DNA of 43,322 bases, from assembly GCA_041687095.1 (NCBI GenBank), contig JAWLCQ010000024.1:1-43322 (forward strand), read 5' to 3'. Origin of the DNA: JAWLCQ01 sp041687095 (GTDB lineage Bacteria > Planctomycetota > Phycisphaerae > SM23-33). This document shows positions 35,701 through 43,008 of the stretch, piece by piece (positions within the stretch are counted from its first letter, which is position 1; each line of letters starts with the position of its first letter). The position numbers and the translations under genes were made by a program. A model generated the notes under the pieces. It saw nothing but the letters and a program-made list of their open reading frames with translations. It ran no database searches and was not told the DNA's origin.

Positions 35701-37704
35701 GTCCGCCAGGCCTTCGAGCCCGACTGGTCCGCCCAGCTCCAGCTCACCTACGCCAAGGACGCCCGCCGCGTGCAGGCGATCGTGGACCTCATGGACGTCA
35801 CGACGGTCATCGACCTCTCCGGGCAGTGCCGCTACCAGGTCCGCCTCTCCCTGCAGAACCGCACCGAGCAGTTCCTCCGCCTGCAGGTGCCCGAGGGCCT
35901 GTCGCTGTGGTCCGCCCGGGTGGCGGACCAGCCCGTCCGCCCCGTCCTGCCCGCCGACGGGCAGCAGGGCGAGGTCCTCATCCCCCTCGTCAAGACCTCC
36001 CTGGGCGACCTGCCCTACGACGTCACCCTCTACCTCGCCGGCCGCCCCTCCCAGGGCGTCGAGGCGATGGGGCGGATCGAGCCCCCCCTCGTCCGCGTCG
36101 TCGGGGTGCCCGTCCGCCAGATGACCTGGTCCCTCCGCCTGCCCCAGGGCTTCCGCTACGTCCGCCCCGAGGGCAACATGTCCGCCATCGCCGGTTTCGC
36201 CGAGGTCAAGACCATCGAGATCGAGACCCGCCTCGTCCAGATCAAGCGCATGGCCGACTCCTACTCCCGCGCGGAGTCCAAGAGCGGCAAGGCCTCCGAG
36301 GCCTTCTCTAAGAACTGGCAGGCCGCCAACGCCAAGCTCGCCCAGGAGATCGAGTACAACCGCCGCTTCCTGGAGTACAACCGCAACAAGCTCGGGGACG
36401 AGAAGTTCAAGGAACTCCAGCGCAAGAACGAGGACAACGCCAACAGCCAGTACGGGCTGCTGCAGGCGTGGAACCAGGAGCAGCAGTCCGCCCAGTCCCT
36501 CCACGGGTCCAACAACATCAACGACTGGGGCAACTACACCGCCGCCAACCCCGGGAGGCCCGAGAGCGACCGCAACGGGGCGGTCCGCTCCCTCCCCGGG
36601 TTCGTCGCCCAGGCGCAGCAGGGGCAGTTGACTGTCATCCAGCAGGAGATGGTGTCCAACACCATCCTGCTGAACAACGCGGGCAACGTGATCAGCGGGA
36701 TCAACAATTCGCCTGCGGGCATGACGCCCAACTACGACTTCAGCAGCGTGGCGCTGGGGAACAACGCGGGGATCGGGCTGCGGGCGGGGGACCTGCTGCG
36801 GGAGACCGACGGGGACCTCGCCGAGCGGCTGGGCGGGCTGCACCAGAGCGTCCAGCGCGAACAGGCCCGCCAACTCGCCGTCCGCCAGGATCAGCTCGAA
36901 CAGCAGATGCAGGACCTGGGCGAGAACCGCCTGCAGCGCTACTACACCAAGGGCGGGAAGGGGGCGGCGGACATGCCCGCGCCCGCCCAGCCCTCGGCCC
37001 CGCCGCCCGCGCTCGCCACGGGCCAGCGCCGGGACGGAAGGGACATCCCGCTCGCCTCGCAGCCCTGGGAGGGCGTTCCCGCGACGACGGGAACACCGAC
37101 GTATACCCTGGGGGCCACGGTCATCCCCGGGCAGGCCCGGCACGGCCAGGTCACCGGTTCGCAGGACTTGGGGGCGACCGTCACCCTCGGTGACGCGGTC
37201 GTGCTCCTGAATCGGACGAACGACTTCAGCGGTGACATTACGCTGGGCGACGGGACGACGCACATCGGCGGTTCGTACAGTTCCGGTACGATCGTGAACG
37301 GCGGTGTAGGCGGAGTGGTCCTGAACCAGGCGAACACCTGGAACGGCAATGCCGAGGTGCAGGATGGTGGGATGCTCTACCTTGGCGGCGGAGGCGGGAT
37401 GCTTCAGGCGGACGGGACCGTGGAGATTCGCGGTCGGATCGTCACGGACGACGTGGGCGTGGGGTCCGGTTCGGGCTACGTCCCGGCGGGGACGTTCTCG
37501 CTCCCCGTCTCCCTGCCGGAGGACGGGCACGTCCGCCTGGACTTCGCCTTCCCGGGCGGGGAGGGGAAGGTCTCCGTCCTCGCCGTGCCCGAGCGCGCGG
37601 TCGAGGCGTCACAGGACACCGCGGTCGTCCTCGCCCTGGCGGGCGGGGCGCTCCTGCTCGCCTTCGTCCTCCGCCGCGTGCGAAGACGGTTCGCCCGCCG
37701 GTAG
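29737..37704 (+). CDS. Giant (2655 aa) exported protein: two YVPY modules fused
   Basis: Ribosome site AAGGAG (29724-29729) abuts the previous stop. A signal peptide (MRKHTTSLLALMLLAAIIAPARG-QE) leads into RAYVPYADLAAIV. Residues ~100-1100 are beta-rich. A TM cluster at ~1110-1190 is followed by a second signal-peptide-like segment near 1207-1229 (VIVLLALAAAAILAPVPALA-AD) and, at ~1287, VLVPYARFVELWNLA, which restarts the module (RYDAVLKDNALTLTLTAQVV matches RYDATVRGDRAELTGELTV of the first half). Residues ~2155-2260 form a coiled-coil/Asn-rich stretch, ~2480-2565 carry PATR-like repeats (LLNRTNDFSGDITL, VLNQANTWNGNAEV), and the C-terminus is one TM plus Arg-rich tail. No enzymatic motif is seen. 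A short palindromic repeat lies in frame at ~725-740. Confidence 0.88.
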   Translation: MRKHTTSLLALMLLAAIIAPARGQEAPAPAEAPRAYVPYADLAAIVDPTDKAVLMDRTEFDALLAAARARDAADPSRPVAEIVRARYDATVRGDRAELTGELTVTSLTDEPITVYTPFAHVGITELALNGKPAPMNYDAGGRLVLIVTGKGDHTLTVRGLVALREMERGGMQMSVTLPPPVAGEMTLRLPGDQEAHANVPVASTAYDKAADRTTVRLAIGGQGTVSVALLGNGRREDEQPILLGESATTVTLTPTSQVLNCLYTVQVLRRGVRELTFTLDPRWTITDVASPSLVKWSVERPEGEGPQRLIVRLRSASRGTQGLHLQASAPREGEEWTAPRIALVNADYQRGYLLADPGPQLTVRREAHTHARRQDIAAAVAIPGLTAATGRLYFHWGDDWTVQLALSEVALRRLAEARQQFTIAPTTLTLRADVRLTPVGREMFDAAVLLPPTGSGWDLDAVYVDGRTEGFQYRLTERGGERRVQIDLSAPVRSETATDVTLILRHTPADWAWSGETMQEQQRTVRLPLLRPVADSLSGLASVTTTADLDASVTAPDAGELAPVPVGRMGELGLGADVVAAWTYESAPAAALSAVVTRKDPRISAQSVGLVSLRTTGVSGLFQLDYTISRAGTRTLYVLTDKSLQRRVELASTTHRIVSRDGVESGPDTVELDPAAARANTLWRITLDRDTIGLVTVLASYQTALPGSDPARQQRAFSPPAESPEQGQDAPATHGQDARATANARPADASAFALPLVRPVASSPPAEFLALQGEEELAVHTASAGMAEIDTLDLPPLPQPASRLLGAYRVESGSPDPALRVRTEVHDRYDVPTALVLSANLTTYVGTDASQQTEARLRLVNAGLQFLTVALPPETTEVWSVRVAGEQSKITSEGPGVYRITVPLSRTPIEVALVYATKPTGSLAALDLVAPALTAADGSEVRINQVAWSVVPPAGHVVDARETHLASERPRAMRWQPALFQTCDEVFGIGRLALMPGVAFCTVRSEEMAEGSDQRTLHIQDGARSSGEFELLDQPRNGREVSRRRELSPQAGEQGQQQGQQAFAGAGRFAHRVEGRFTLPVTLYASPDAVMMTRRFTGLGAPQLEVRLTPAAFLRSPFWIAFALTLLVGALLLNVPPGRKALFVFLVLLAATLVAIWAPPAALAANGAFYAALLLVPAYLAIGIVRTLARWVRGWGRKSAAPTVPSTVIVLLALAAAAILAPVPALAADRNNARAQAPNAPVQIEVQQAEQESLAPQLPQGCPAPEAQVLVLPYDGDPTAVRDSAKVLVPYARFVELWNLAHPEQRLTPLPPGTDLSLADVRYDAVLKDNALTLTLTAQVVTRGEGWVLLPMPFDNLAVTQAKLNGEPAQLQVGPKGMVLMLGGGESGRLEVQLATTPQATGRKGSVRISLPPLPAGVMTVRLGAEDLELDLPGSDLVVHRMDTPQGPVSVVPLGMTRELTLAWSPRSGAGAADKTLSAATEHNVHAFHWALVGVSHFTWSFSAGEHDRFALLVPASGTLTALDGPNLRDWRVTGRQTVEGREFDVVEVRLHRPATRQYALTARWASPLPALDEPHRLWLPRTADVGRESGALHLHEAGGMTVRVTGVEGGRLSQTLRDTTALRLADTAAPVATYYWPYRPFAITVQLSRRKTTAHAHLDQLVRIAPDTVQLLTDAKLTADDGLLFGTSLLLPDGYELLSVVGPTVEDWHVQEAAAPAPRSRVLHVNFRSGVTSTKLAVVLLREGRRVERLAVPVLLAADPEGKPLGDQTGRLAVQVEASLDSATAASENLRSLAPQKLQDWLEPAQRSAVRFAYQYEGTGADLALTVTPKPTRVRVELLTGLAVYPTHAGYTYRLRYTIDGSPLDRVSFTLPRELTDRVAVDSPSLRSVRHEPAEGGRTRWTVALVNELTGVLDVTVNFTLPLDAQTPSLPVPRLETEAPDGYRAILAVQNLSRHELSLQTGESLRPVAVSEQQAILDEPIRGSLQYVRQAFEPDWSAQLQLTYAKDARRVQAIVDLMDVTTVIDLSGQCRYQVRLSLQNRTEQFLRLQVPEGLSLWSARVADQPVRPVLPADGQQGEVLIPLVKTSLGDLPYDVTLYLAGRPSQGVEAMGRIEPPLVRVVGVPVRQMTWSLRLPQGFRYVRPEGNMSAIAGFAEVKTIEIETRLVQIKRMADSYSRAESKSGKASEAFSKNWQAANAKLAQEIEYNRRFLEYNRNKLGDEKFKELQRKNEDNANSQYGLLQAWNQEQQSAQSLHGSNNINDWGNYTAANPGRPESDRNGAVRSLPGFVAQAQQGQLTVIQQEMVSNTILLNNAGNVISGINNSPAGMTPNYDFSSVALGNNAGIGLRAGDLLRETDGDLAERLGGLHQSVQREQARQLAVRQDQLEQQMQDLGENRLQRYYTKGGKGAADMPAPAQPSAPPPALATGQRRDGRDIPLASQPWEGVPATTGTPTYTLGATVIPGQARHGQVTGSQDLGATVTLGDAVVLLNRTNDFSGDITLGDGTTHIGGSYSSGTIVNGGVGGVVLNQANTWNGNAEVQDGGMLYLGGGGGMLQADGTVEIRGRIVTDDVGVGSGSGYVPAGTFSLPVSLPEDGHVRLDFAFPGGEGKVSVLAVPERAVEASQDTAVVLALAGGALLLAFVLRRVRRRFARR
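31911..31954. repeat. Two tandem short palindromes inside the giant gene
   Basis: GCAGGGGCA/TGCCCCTGC (31911-31919, 31923-31931) and CACGGGCA/TGCCCGTG (31936-31943, 31947-31954) each enclose a 3-nt loop (GGA, AGA). They share the core GGGCARGATGCCC. They encode QGQDAPATHGQDARAT in frame, a low-complexity linker. The form suggests a dispersed genomic repeat unit that landed in a tolerant site. Confidence 0.7.
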
Positions 37705-37732
37705 TCATCCACACAGGAAGCCCGAGAGAACC

Positions 37733-38102
37733 GCCGCAGAGACGCAGCGCGGGCTGCGCCCGCTCCCAATTTCGATTTTCGGTAACCGTTCACGGAACCG
37801 CTCAAACAGGGTGCCACCCTCAAGCCGCATGCTGTTCGCGGCTTGGGGGTGTTGAGCCCGCTTTGCCGCAGCACCCCCAAGCGGCTGAACGGCGCCGCTT
37901 GAGGGTGGCACCCCGTGAACGGTTACGATTTTCGACTTTCGATTTCTGATTGGGCTGTCGCCCCTACCATGGCCCCAATCGAAGTGAGCGCTGTTTGAGG
38001 ACCAGGAAACATCCTCGAAAAGGCGAGGATCTTGCGCGTTTGCAGTGCAGAGAGGAAGGGAATCAGATCCCTCTCCTCTCCGCGCCTCTGCGTCTCTGCG
38101 GC
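37733..38102. repeat. Inverted-repeat element, copy B (composite)
   Basis: GCCGCAGAGACGCAG (37733-37747) pairs perfectly with its complement at 38088-38102. The borders resemble copies A (15167) and C (43009). The interior holds a large nested palindrome (37782-37926), TTCGATTTTCG-like sequence on both sides of it, and a small hairpin (ATCCTCG/CGAGGAT, 38011-38030). It fills the convergent gap between the giant gene and the Crp-family gene; no coding sequence is supported there. Confidence 0.75.
37782..37926. repeat. Large nested palindrome
   Basis: Three perfect arm pairs nest: GTAACCGTTCACGG (37782-37795 with 37913-37926), GGTGCCACCCTCAAGC (37810-37825 with 37897-37912) and GCTTGGGGGTG (37841-37851 with 37872-37882). 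Local alternative stems (CAAGCCGC with GCGGCTTG, CAAGCGGC with GCCGCTTG) are also possible, giving a cruciform-prone structure. It may act as a bidirectional terminator between the convergent genes. Confidence 0.85.
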
Positions 38103-38146
38103 CCATTCGTCAGGTGCCCAAGTCGCGGGAAGGGATCGCGGCAGCC

Positions 38147-38827
38147 CTACCCCGCGACCATCTGTTCCAGCCCCGCCCGGTCCCGGATCGTGATCTCGCG
38201 TCCGTGGACGGTGATGAGGTCGGCGTCGATGAGTTTGCGGAGGGCGCGGGAGAGGGTTTCGGGGACGGTGCCGAGCTGGGCCGCGAGGGCGCGTTTGGCG
38301 ACGGGCAGGCGGACGCGGTCGCTCTGGGCGGCGGCGGCGAGGTCCAGCAGCACGGCCGCCAGGCGGACGGGGACCTCCTTGAGCGTGACGCGTTCGACGA
38401 GGGTGGCGAACTCGCGGAGCTTGGCGGAGAGCCCGGCGAGCATTCCGAAGGCGAGGTCGGGGTTGCGTTCGACGGTCTGGCGGAGCAGGGGGCGGGGGAT
38501 GACGAGCAGGCGGGCGGGTTCGATGGCGGCGGCGTTGGCGGGGAAGCGTCCCCCCGCCCACATCGCCGCCTCCCCGAACGTCGCCCCGCTGCCGTACAGG
38601 TGCAGGATCTGCTCCTCCCCGCGCGGGGACAACTGGTAGACCTTCACCCGCCCGCTGAGGATGACGTAGAACCGGTCCGCCTCCTCCCCCGCCAGCAGCA
38701 CCACCTCGCCCGCCCGCACCGGCCGCACCGTGCAGCGCTCGACGAGCTGGCGCACGGCCGGTGCAGGCACGGCCGCGAACAGCGGCGCGCTGCGGAGCGC
38801 CTCCAACAGGTCGTCCGTCATCGCCAT
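38147..38827 (-). CDS. Crp/Fnr-family transcriptional regulator
   Basis: A 226-aa regulator. The N-terminal cyclic-nucleotide-binding-like beta-roll (~15-125; VRAGEVVLLAGEEADRFYVILSGRVKVY, YGSGATFGEAAMWAGGRFPANAAA) is followed by a long dimerisation helix and a helix-turn-helix (~170-205; VAKRALAAQLGTVPETLSRALRKLIDADLI). The four-cysteine Fe-S ligands of Fnr are absent. GEAAMW...RFPANA resembles the cAMP pocket but the Arg-Ser/Thr pair is not clear, so the effector is unknown. GGAGG just upstream supports ATG 38827. It lies downstream of the PEP-CTERM gene behind a terminator-like hairpin, and its target genes cannot be told. Confidence 0.9.
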   Translation of the reverse strand: MAMTDDLLEALRSAPLFAAVPAPAVRQLVERCTVRPVRAGEVVLLAGEEADRFYVILSGRVKVYQLSPRGEEQILHLYGSGATFGEAAMWAGGRFPANAAAIEPARLLVIPRPLLRQTVERNPDLAFGMLAGLSAKLREFATLVERVTLKEVPVRLAAVLLDLAAAAQSDRVRLPVAKRALAAQLGTVPETLSRALRKLIDADLITVHGREITIRDRAGLEQMVAG

Positions 38828-38851
38828 GCCGGCCTCCGCCCCCCATCCAAA

Positions 38852-38891
38852 GGAAAACCCACGGGCCGCCGTGAGGCCGCTCCCGTGGGTT
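38852..38891 (-). terminator. Terminator after the PEP-CTERM gene
   Basis: On the minus strand AACCCACGGG (38891-38882) pairs with CCCGTGGGTT (38865-38856), followed by TTCC. It is a 10-bp stem with a short T-run, placed between the PEP-CTERM stop and the Crp-family start. Confidence 0.65.
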
Positions 38892-38918
38892 CTGTGGTTT
38901 ACCTGTCTCTGGGATCCG

Positions 38919-39896
38919 CTACGCTCTCCGCCGCCGTCGCACCACCGCCAGCGCCCCTCCCGCCAGCAGCACCAGCGACACGGGCTCGGGAACGATCTGC
39001 ACATTGGCGTTGTAGGAGCGGACGGTCCCATTGGCCGTCTGCACCAGGATCTGCATCGCCAGCGGATCGGTGATCCCGCCCGTGGTGGGCAGCACGGGGT
39101 ACAGTTCGTTCTGGCCGATCACGTCGCTGTTGGCCGGCAGCCAGGGGTTGCTGCGGGTCCCGTCGATGTCCCAGGTCCAGCGGACGGCGTCCTGCCCGAG
39201 GATCCCGCCGGGGATCCCGTTGAGGGCGAGGTCCTGGTCGGGCTGGAGGTTGTAGAACAGCACCTCAGGGATGTATTCCATCTCGTGGAAGGTGACTTCG
39301 ACGACGGCATCGATGAACTCGTCGTTCATGCCCGCATCGCCCACGTACAGGTACAGGGGCGTGGCGGGATCCGTCCACGCGAAGTCGATCGTCGCCTCGA
39401 GCGACCCGCCCACGCCCAGGGAGATCCACCCGTAGCTGGCGTCGATGTCCACCATGCCGTTGGCGACCTCGAAGTACGCGTCCTGCATGTTCAACGTGGT
39501 GTGGTCGACCGACCCGTCCGACCGCATCCCGAACAGCGGGCCCTCGTCGGGCCCGGTGCGGAAGGGGGTCGAGAGGGGGTTGCGGACCGTTCCGGGCGTC
39601 AGGGTGGCGCTGCGAACGGTGCCCGTGGAGGGCCCGTAGAAGTTCGCGTTCGTCCGGAACGTGATGAAGTCCAGGTCGAACCCGGAGAACGCTCCGTCCG
39701 ACCCGCCGACTCCGCCCCAGTCACGAATGGTGATCTTCTCGACGAACCCGGTCATCCCCTCCCCGATCCGGCCGCCGTAGACTGTGGTTTGCCCGTGGAG
39801 GCCCAGCGATCCCATGGAGACCTGCTGCACCACCGCACCGGCCGCCACGCTCGCCGTAAGCACGAGCGCGCAGCACGTTAAGAGTAGACTACGCAC
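38919..39896 (-). CDS. PEP-CTERM sorting domain protein
   Basis: A 325-aa exported protein. The start is GTG 39896: GGAGGAG at 39903-39909 lies six bases before it and the product begins with a signal peptide (RSLLLTCCALVLTASVAAGA). The mature part is beta-rich with Gly/Asp/Asn-rich stretches and few cysteines. The C-terminus shows a complete PEP-CTERM signal: VPEP, hydrophobic VSLVLLAGGALAVV, then RRRRRA. By family knowledge exosortase cleaves such proteins and they end up at the cell surface or in exopolysaccharide. No exosortase gene is in this window. Mature-domain function is unknown. Confidence 0.92.
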   Translation of the reverse strand: MRSLLLTCCALVLTASVAAGAVVQQVSMGSLGLHGQTTVYGGRIGEGMTGFVEKITIRDWGGVGGSDGAFSGFDLDFITFRTNANFYGPSTGTVRSATLTPGTVRNPLSTPFRTGPDEGPLFGMRSDGSVDHTTLNMQDAYFEVANGMVDIDASYGWISLGVGGSLEATIDFAWTDPATPLYLYVGDAGMNDEFIDAVVEVTFHEMEYIPEVLFYNLQPDQDLALNGIPGGILGQDAVRWTWDIDGTRSNPWLPANSDVIGQNELYPVLPTTGGITDPLAMQILVQTANGTVRSYNANVQIVPEPVSLVLLAGGALAVVRRRRRA

Positions 39897-39902
39897 GCGC
39901 CA

Positions 39903-39909
39903 CTCCTCC
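39903..39909 (-). promoter_or_regulatory. Strong ribosome site deciding a GTG start
   Basis: GGAGGAG on the minus strand lies 6 nt before GTG 39896. It overlaps a possible TTG start at 39911, ruling that codon out in favour of the GTG. Confidence 0.8.
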
Positions 39910-40052
39910 AAATGGCCGTACCGTTCTCCTCACGCCTCGCACGCGCCGTGAGCGCGGCGCAAACTGTGCGCGACGTATAAGAGTCCAGCAACTAAGTATT
40001 CGTGCACGCCGGTATGGTTGAGCCATGGCGTGCTTCGAGCCAGGTGCGTCCC

Positions 40053-40080
40053 ATTATACGATACGGATCGATTCTGTCAA
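40053..40080 (-). promoter_or_regulatory. Consensus sigma-70-type promoter of the PEP-CTERM gene
   Basis: On the minus strand TTGACA (40075-40080), a 16-nt spacer and TATAAT (40053-40058) match both hexamers perfectly. The expected start near 40046 gives a leader of about 150 nt before GTG 39896. This is the best promoter in the window and predicts high basal expression. Confidence 0.8.
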
Positions 40081-40138
40081 GAGGAGAACCAAAGAAAGGC
40101 CATGCGCGGGGGGCGAATTGGGATCTGTCATGGGGGGC

Positions 40139-42901
40139 TCAGATGAACAGGTTCACGTTCCCCGCCTCGGCTGTGTCGAGGTACATCGCCACCCCGCCCT
40201 CCTCCACGCCCTCGATCAGCTCCTCCCGCCGCAGGCCCATCAGGTCCATGCTCATGGAGCAGGCGACGAGCTTCACGCCCGCCTCGCGGGCCGAGGCGAT
40301 CAGCTCGCCCAGCGAGGGGACGTTCTTCCTCCGCATGATGCCCTTGATCATCGCCGGGCCCATCCCGCCCATGTGCATCTTGGACATGGGCAGCCTGGAG
40401 GCGCCGCGCGGCATCATCCAGCCGAACATCCGTTCGATCACGTTCTTGCGGACCTTCACCCGCTCGCCTCGCCGCAGGATGTTCAGCCCCCAGAAGGTGA
40501 AGAACAGCGTCACCTCCGAGCCCATGGCGGCCGCCCCGTTGGCGATGATGAACGCGGCCATCGCCTTGTCGAAGTCCCCGCTGAAGACGACGATGCTCTT
40601 GCGGCGCTTAGCGTCCTCACGGCCGGCGGCGGGGGCGGGGGCGGTGTGTGGGCGCTTCTGGATGACGGCCCGCACGTGCCCGTTGACGGGGGCGACCTCG
40701 GCCAGTCGGTTTCCTGTGGAGTGGCACCAGGCGGCCACGTCGGCGGGGAAGGCCGGGTCGGCCGCGAGGATAACGACCGCCTCCCCGTCGCCCAGCGGTT
40801 CGAGCGCCCGCTTGAGCTGCATGATCGGCCCGGGGCACTGCAAGCCGCGGGCGTCGATCTCGGTGACGATTCGGACGGTACTCTCTGTGTCGGAGGTCAT
40901 TGCGGGTCCCGCCTTGGTCTGAGGGTGCGCATCACATGCGGTGCTCGAACGCCCCCGGACGGCATCCGAGGGGTGGTGCAGGACCGCAACGGACGCCGAT
41001 TCGCCGCATGATGCCACCCCCCCGACGCCGTCGGGGGGCATCGCGGACGCGCTTGCGGGGGCGGAACCGGGGTCCGGGGAGGGCTGGGAGGCGCTCCCGG
41101 TACTCTGCGGGTTCCCATCGGAGGATCCGCACCGCGCATCGCCCGCGCAGGTGCGGTCCGGCAACGCGGTCGGGCCCGTCTCGCCCGTGTCGTCCCGCAG
41201 GCCCCCGGTGGGGGGGCGGTCCTTGGGCGAAAAGCCCGCGTGGGCCTTGTACGTCTTGTACCCGCCGGTGAGGTTGCGGCAGCGGAAGCCGTTCTGCGTC
41301 AGCGTACGGCACGCGAGGTAGCCCCGCAGGCCGACCTGGCAGAACACGAGGATCTCCTTGTTCCTGGGCAGTTCGCCCAGGCGCTGGCGGAGTTCGTCGA
41401 GCGGGATGGTCTTGGCCCCGGGGATGGTCCCGGCCTCCACCTCCTCGGGCATGCGAACGTCGAGGATCAACTGATCGCTGCTCGGGTCCAGCACGTGCTC
41501 GACGTGGCAGATGGCGGCCGTCCCGTCGAGCAGGTTCGTCGCGACGAACCCGGCGTAGTTGATGGGGTCCTTCGCCGACCCGTAGGGGGGGGCGTAGGAG
41601 AGTTCCAGTTCCGCCAGGTCGCGGACGGTCATTCCGGCGCGGATGGCGGTGGCGAGGACGTCGATGCGCTTGTCGATGCCCGCCGCCCCCACCGCCTGGG
41701 CCCCGAGGACCATTCCGTTCTGGGGGTCGAAGAGGACCTTGAGTGAGATCTGGGCGGCCCCGGGGTAGTAGCCCGCGTGGGAGGCGGGGTGGACGTAGAC
41801 CTTCTCGTAGGGGCGGTTGAGGCGGCGGAGGTCCTTCTCGCCCAGGCCCGTCATGCCGATGGCGAGGTCGAAGACCTTGCAGATCGCCGTCCCCTGCGTC
41901 CGCTTGTAGACGCTGGGGGTTCCGAAGATGTTGTCGGCGGCGATGCGGCCCTGGCGGTTGGCGGGTCCGGCGAGGGGGATGCTCGCGGAGACCCCGCTGA
42001 CGAAGTGAGGGCCCTCGACGGCGTCCCCGACGGCGTAGATGTGCGGGTCGCTCGTCCGCATGTGGTCGTCGACGATGATCCCCCCGCGCTGCCCGATCGC
42101 CAGGTCCGCGTCGCGGGCGAGCGTCGACTCCGGCCGCACGCCCACCGCCAGCACCACCAGGCGGGCGTCGGTGCTCTCCCCGTCGCTGAAGACCACCCGC
42201 AGCGCCTCGCCCTGGGGGCGGATGGCGGTGACGCTCGTCCCCAGCCGCAGGTCCACCCCGTGGAACTGCAGCGTCTGGTGGATGGGGGCGACCATCTCGG
42301 GATCGGCGGCGACGAAGACCTGGTCGGCGAGTTCGGCGAGGGTGACGTCGAGCGTGCGCTCGCGGAGGGCCTCGGCCATCTCCAGCCCGATGTACCCCCC
42401 GCCGATGACGACCGCGCGGGGGGGGGCGTGGGCGGCCTCGGCGGCGAGGGCGTCGACGGCGGATTTAATCGTGTCCATGTCCGCCAGGGAGCGGAGGGTG
42501 TAGACGTGGGGGGAGTCGGCGCCTTCGATGGGCGGGCGGACGGGGGCGGCCCCGGGGCTGAGGACGAGGTCGTCGTAGCGTTCGGTTACCTCGTCGCCGG
42601 TCTGGAGGTTGCGGACGAGGAGGGTCTTGGCCTCGCGGTCGATCCGCAGGACCTCGTGACGGGTGCGGACGTCGATGCGGAACCGCTTCCACATCCGCTC
42701 GGGCGTCTGGACGAGCAGGCGGTCGCGATCGGTGATGGCGCCGCCGATGTGGTAGGGCATCCCGCAGTTGGCGAAGGAGATGTGCTCCCCACGCTCGAAG
42801 AGGACGATCTCGGCGTCCTCGGAGAGGCGGCGGGCGCGGGCGGCGGCCGAGGCGCCTCCGGCGACGCCGCCGACGATCAGGACTCGCTTGCGTTCGGGCA
42901 T
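40139..42901 (-). CDS. CoA-disulfide reductase - rhodanese - TusA - DsrE fusion
   Basis: A 920-aa four-domain protein. (1) FAD/NAD(P)H disulfide reductase, ~1-450: GGVAGGASAAARARR, redox cysteine C46 in SFANCGMPY, NAD site VVIGGGYIGLEMAE. (2) Rhodanese, ~465-560: active C521 in VFCQVGLRG. (3) A low-complexity Ser/Pro/Ala linker, ~570-665. (4) TusA-like, ~670-745: C689 in GLQCPGPIM. (5) DsrE-like, ~765-920: SGDFDKAMAAFIIANGAAAMG and VKLVACSMSMDLMGL. The same domain chain is known in persulfide and CoA-persulfide metabolism, where sulfur passes between cysteines. ATG 42901 has GGGAG upstream; the open frame to 43156 runs through a repeat and is rejected. An ArsR-type gene lies upstream. Confidence 0.93.
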   Translation of the reverse strand: MPERKRVLIVGGVAGGASAAARARRLSEDAEIVLFERGEHISFANCGMPYHIGGAITDRDRLLVQTPERMWKRFRIDVRTRHEVLRIDREAKTLLVRNLQTGDEVTERYDDLVLSPGAAPVRPPIEGADSPHVYTLRSLADMDTIKSAVDALAAEAAHAPPRAVVIGGGYIGLEMAEALRERTLDVTLAELADQVFVAADPEMVAPIHQTLQFHGVDLRLGTSVTAIRPQGEALRVVFSDGESTDARLVVLAVGVRPESTLARDADLAIGQRGGIIVDDHMRTSDPHIYAVGDAVEGPHFVSGVSASIPLAGPANRQGRIAADNIFGTPSVYKRTQGTAICKVFDLAIGMTGLGEKDLRRLNRPYEKVYVHPASHAGYYPGAAQISLKVLFDPQNGMVLGAQAVGAAGIDKRIDVLATAIRAGMTVRDLAELELSYAPPYGSAKDPINYAGFVATNLLDGTAAICHVEHVLDPSSDQLILDVRMPEEVEAGTIPGAKTIPLDELRQRLGELPRNKEILVFCQVGLRGYLACRTLTQNGFRCRNLTGGYKTYKAHAGFSPKDRPPTGGLRDDTGETGPTALPDRTCAGDARCGSSDGNPQSTGSASQPSPDPGSAPASASAMPPDGVGGVASCGESASVAVLHHPSDAVRGRSSTACDAHPQTKAGPAMTSDTESTVRIVTEIDARGLQCPGPIMQLKRALEPLGDGEAVVILAADPAFPADVAAWCHSTGNRLAEVAPVNGHVRAVIQKRPHTAPAPAAGREDAKRRKSIVVFSGDFDKAMAAFIIANGAAAMGSEVTLFFTFWGLNILRRGERVKVRKNVIERMFGWMMPRGASRLPMSKMHMGGMGPAMIKGIMRRKNVPSLGELIASAREAGVKLVACSMSMDLMGLRREELIEGVEEGGVAMYLDTAEAGNVNLFI
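41011..41041. repeat. Palindrome inside the interdomain linker of the sulfur-transfer fusion
   Basis: ATGCC(A)CCCCCCCGAC and GTCGGGGGGCAT form a near-perfect palindrome with a 3-nt loop, in frame in the linker between rhodanese and TusA domains (encoding MPPDGVGGVA). It is the third case in the window of palindromic DNA in a tolerant coding position. Confidence 0.6.
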
Positions 42902-43008
42902 CTGTTTCTCCCTGGGTCCCGCGAAGGGACGTGGGTTTCGGGGTCGCGCTGCGCCCCGGGTTCGTTGCGACTGACGCTGGACCGACCACCGCAGGCCGTG
43001 CTGTAACT

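Noticed and set aside
34237..37530. 1097-aa minus-strand open frame
   Set aside because: Low-complexity Gly/Asp/Val-rich antisense frame, with no motifs and no start signals.
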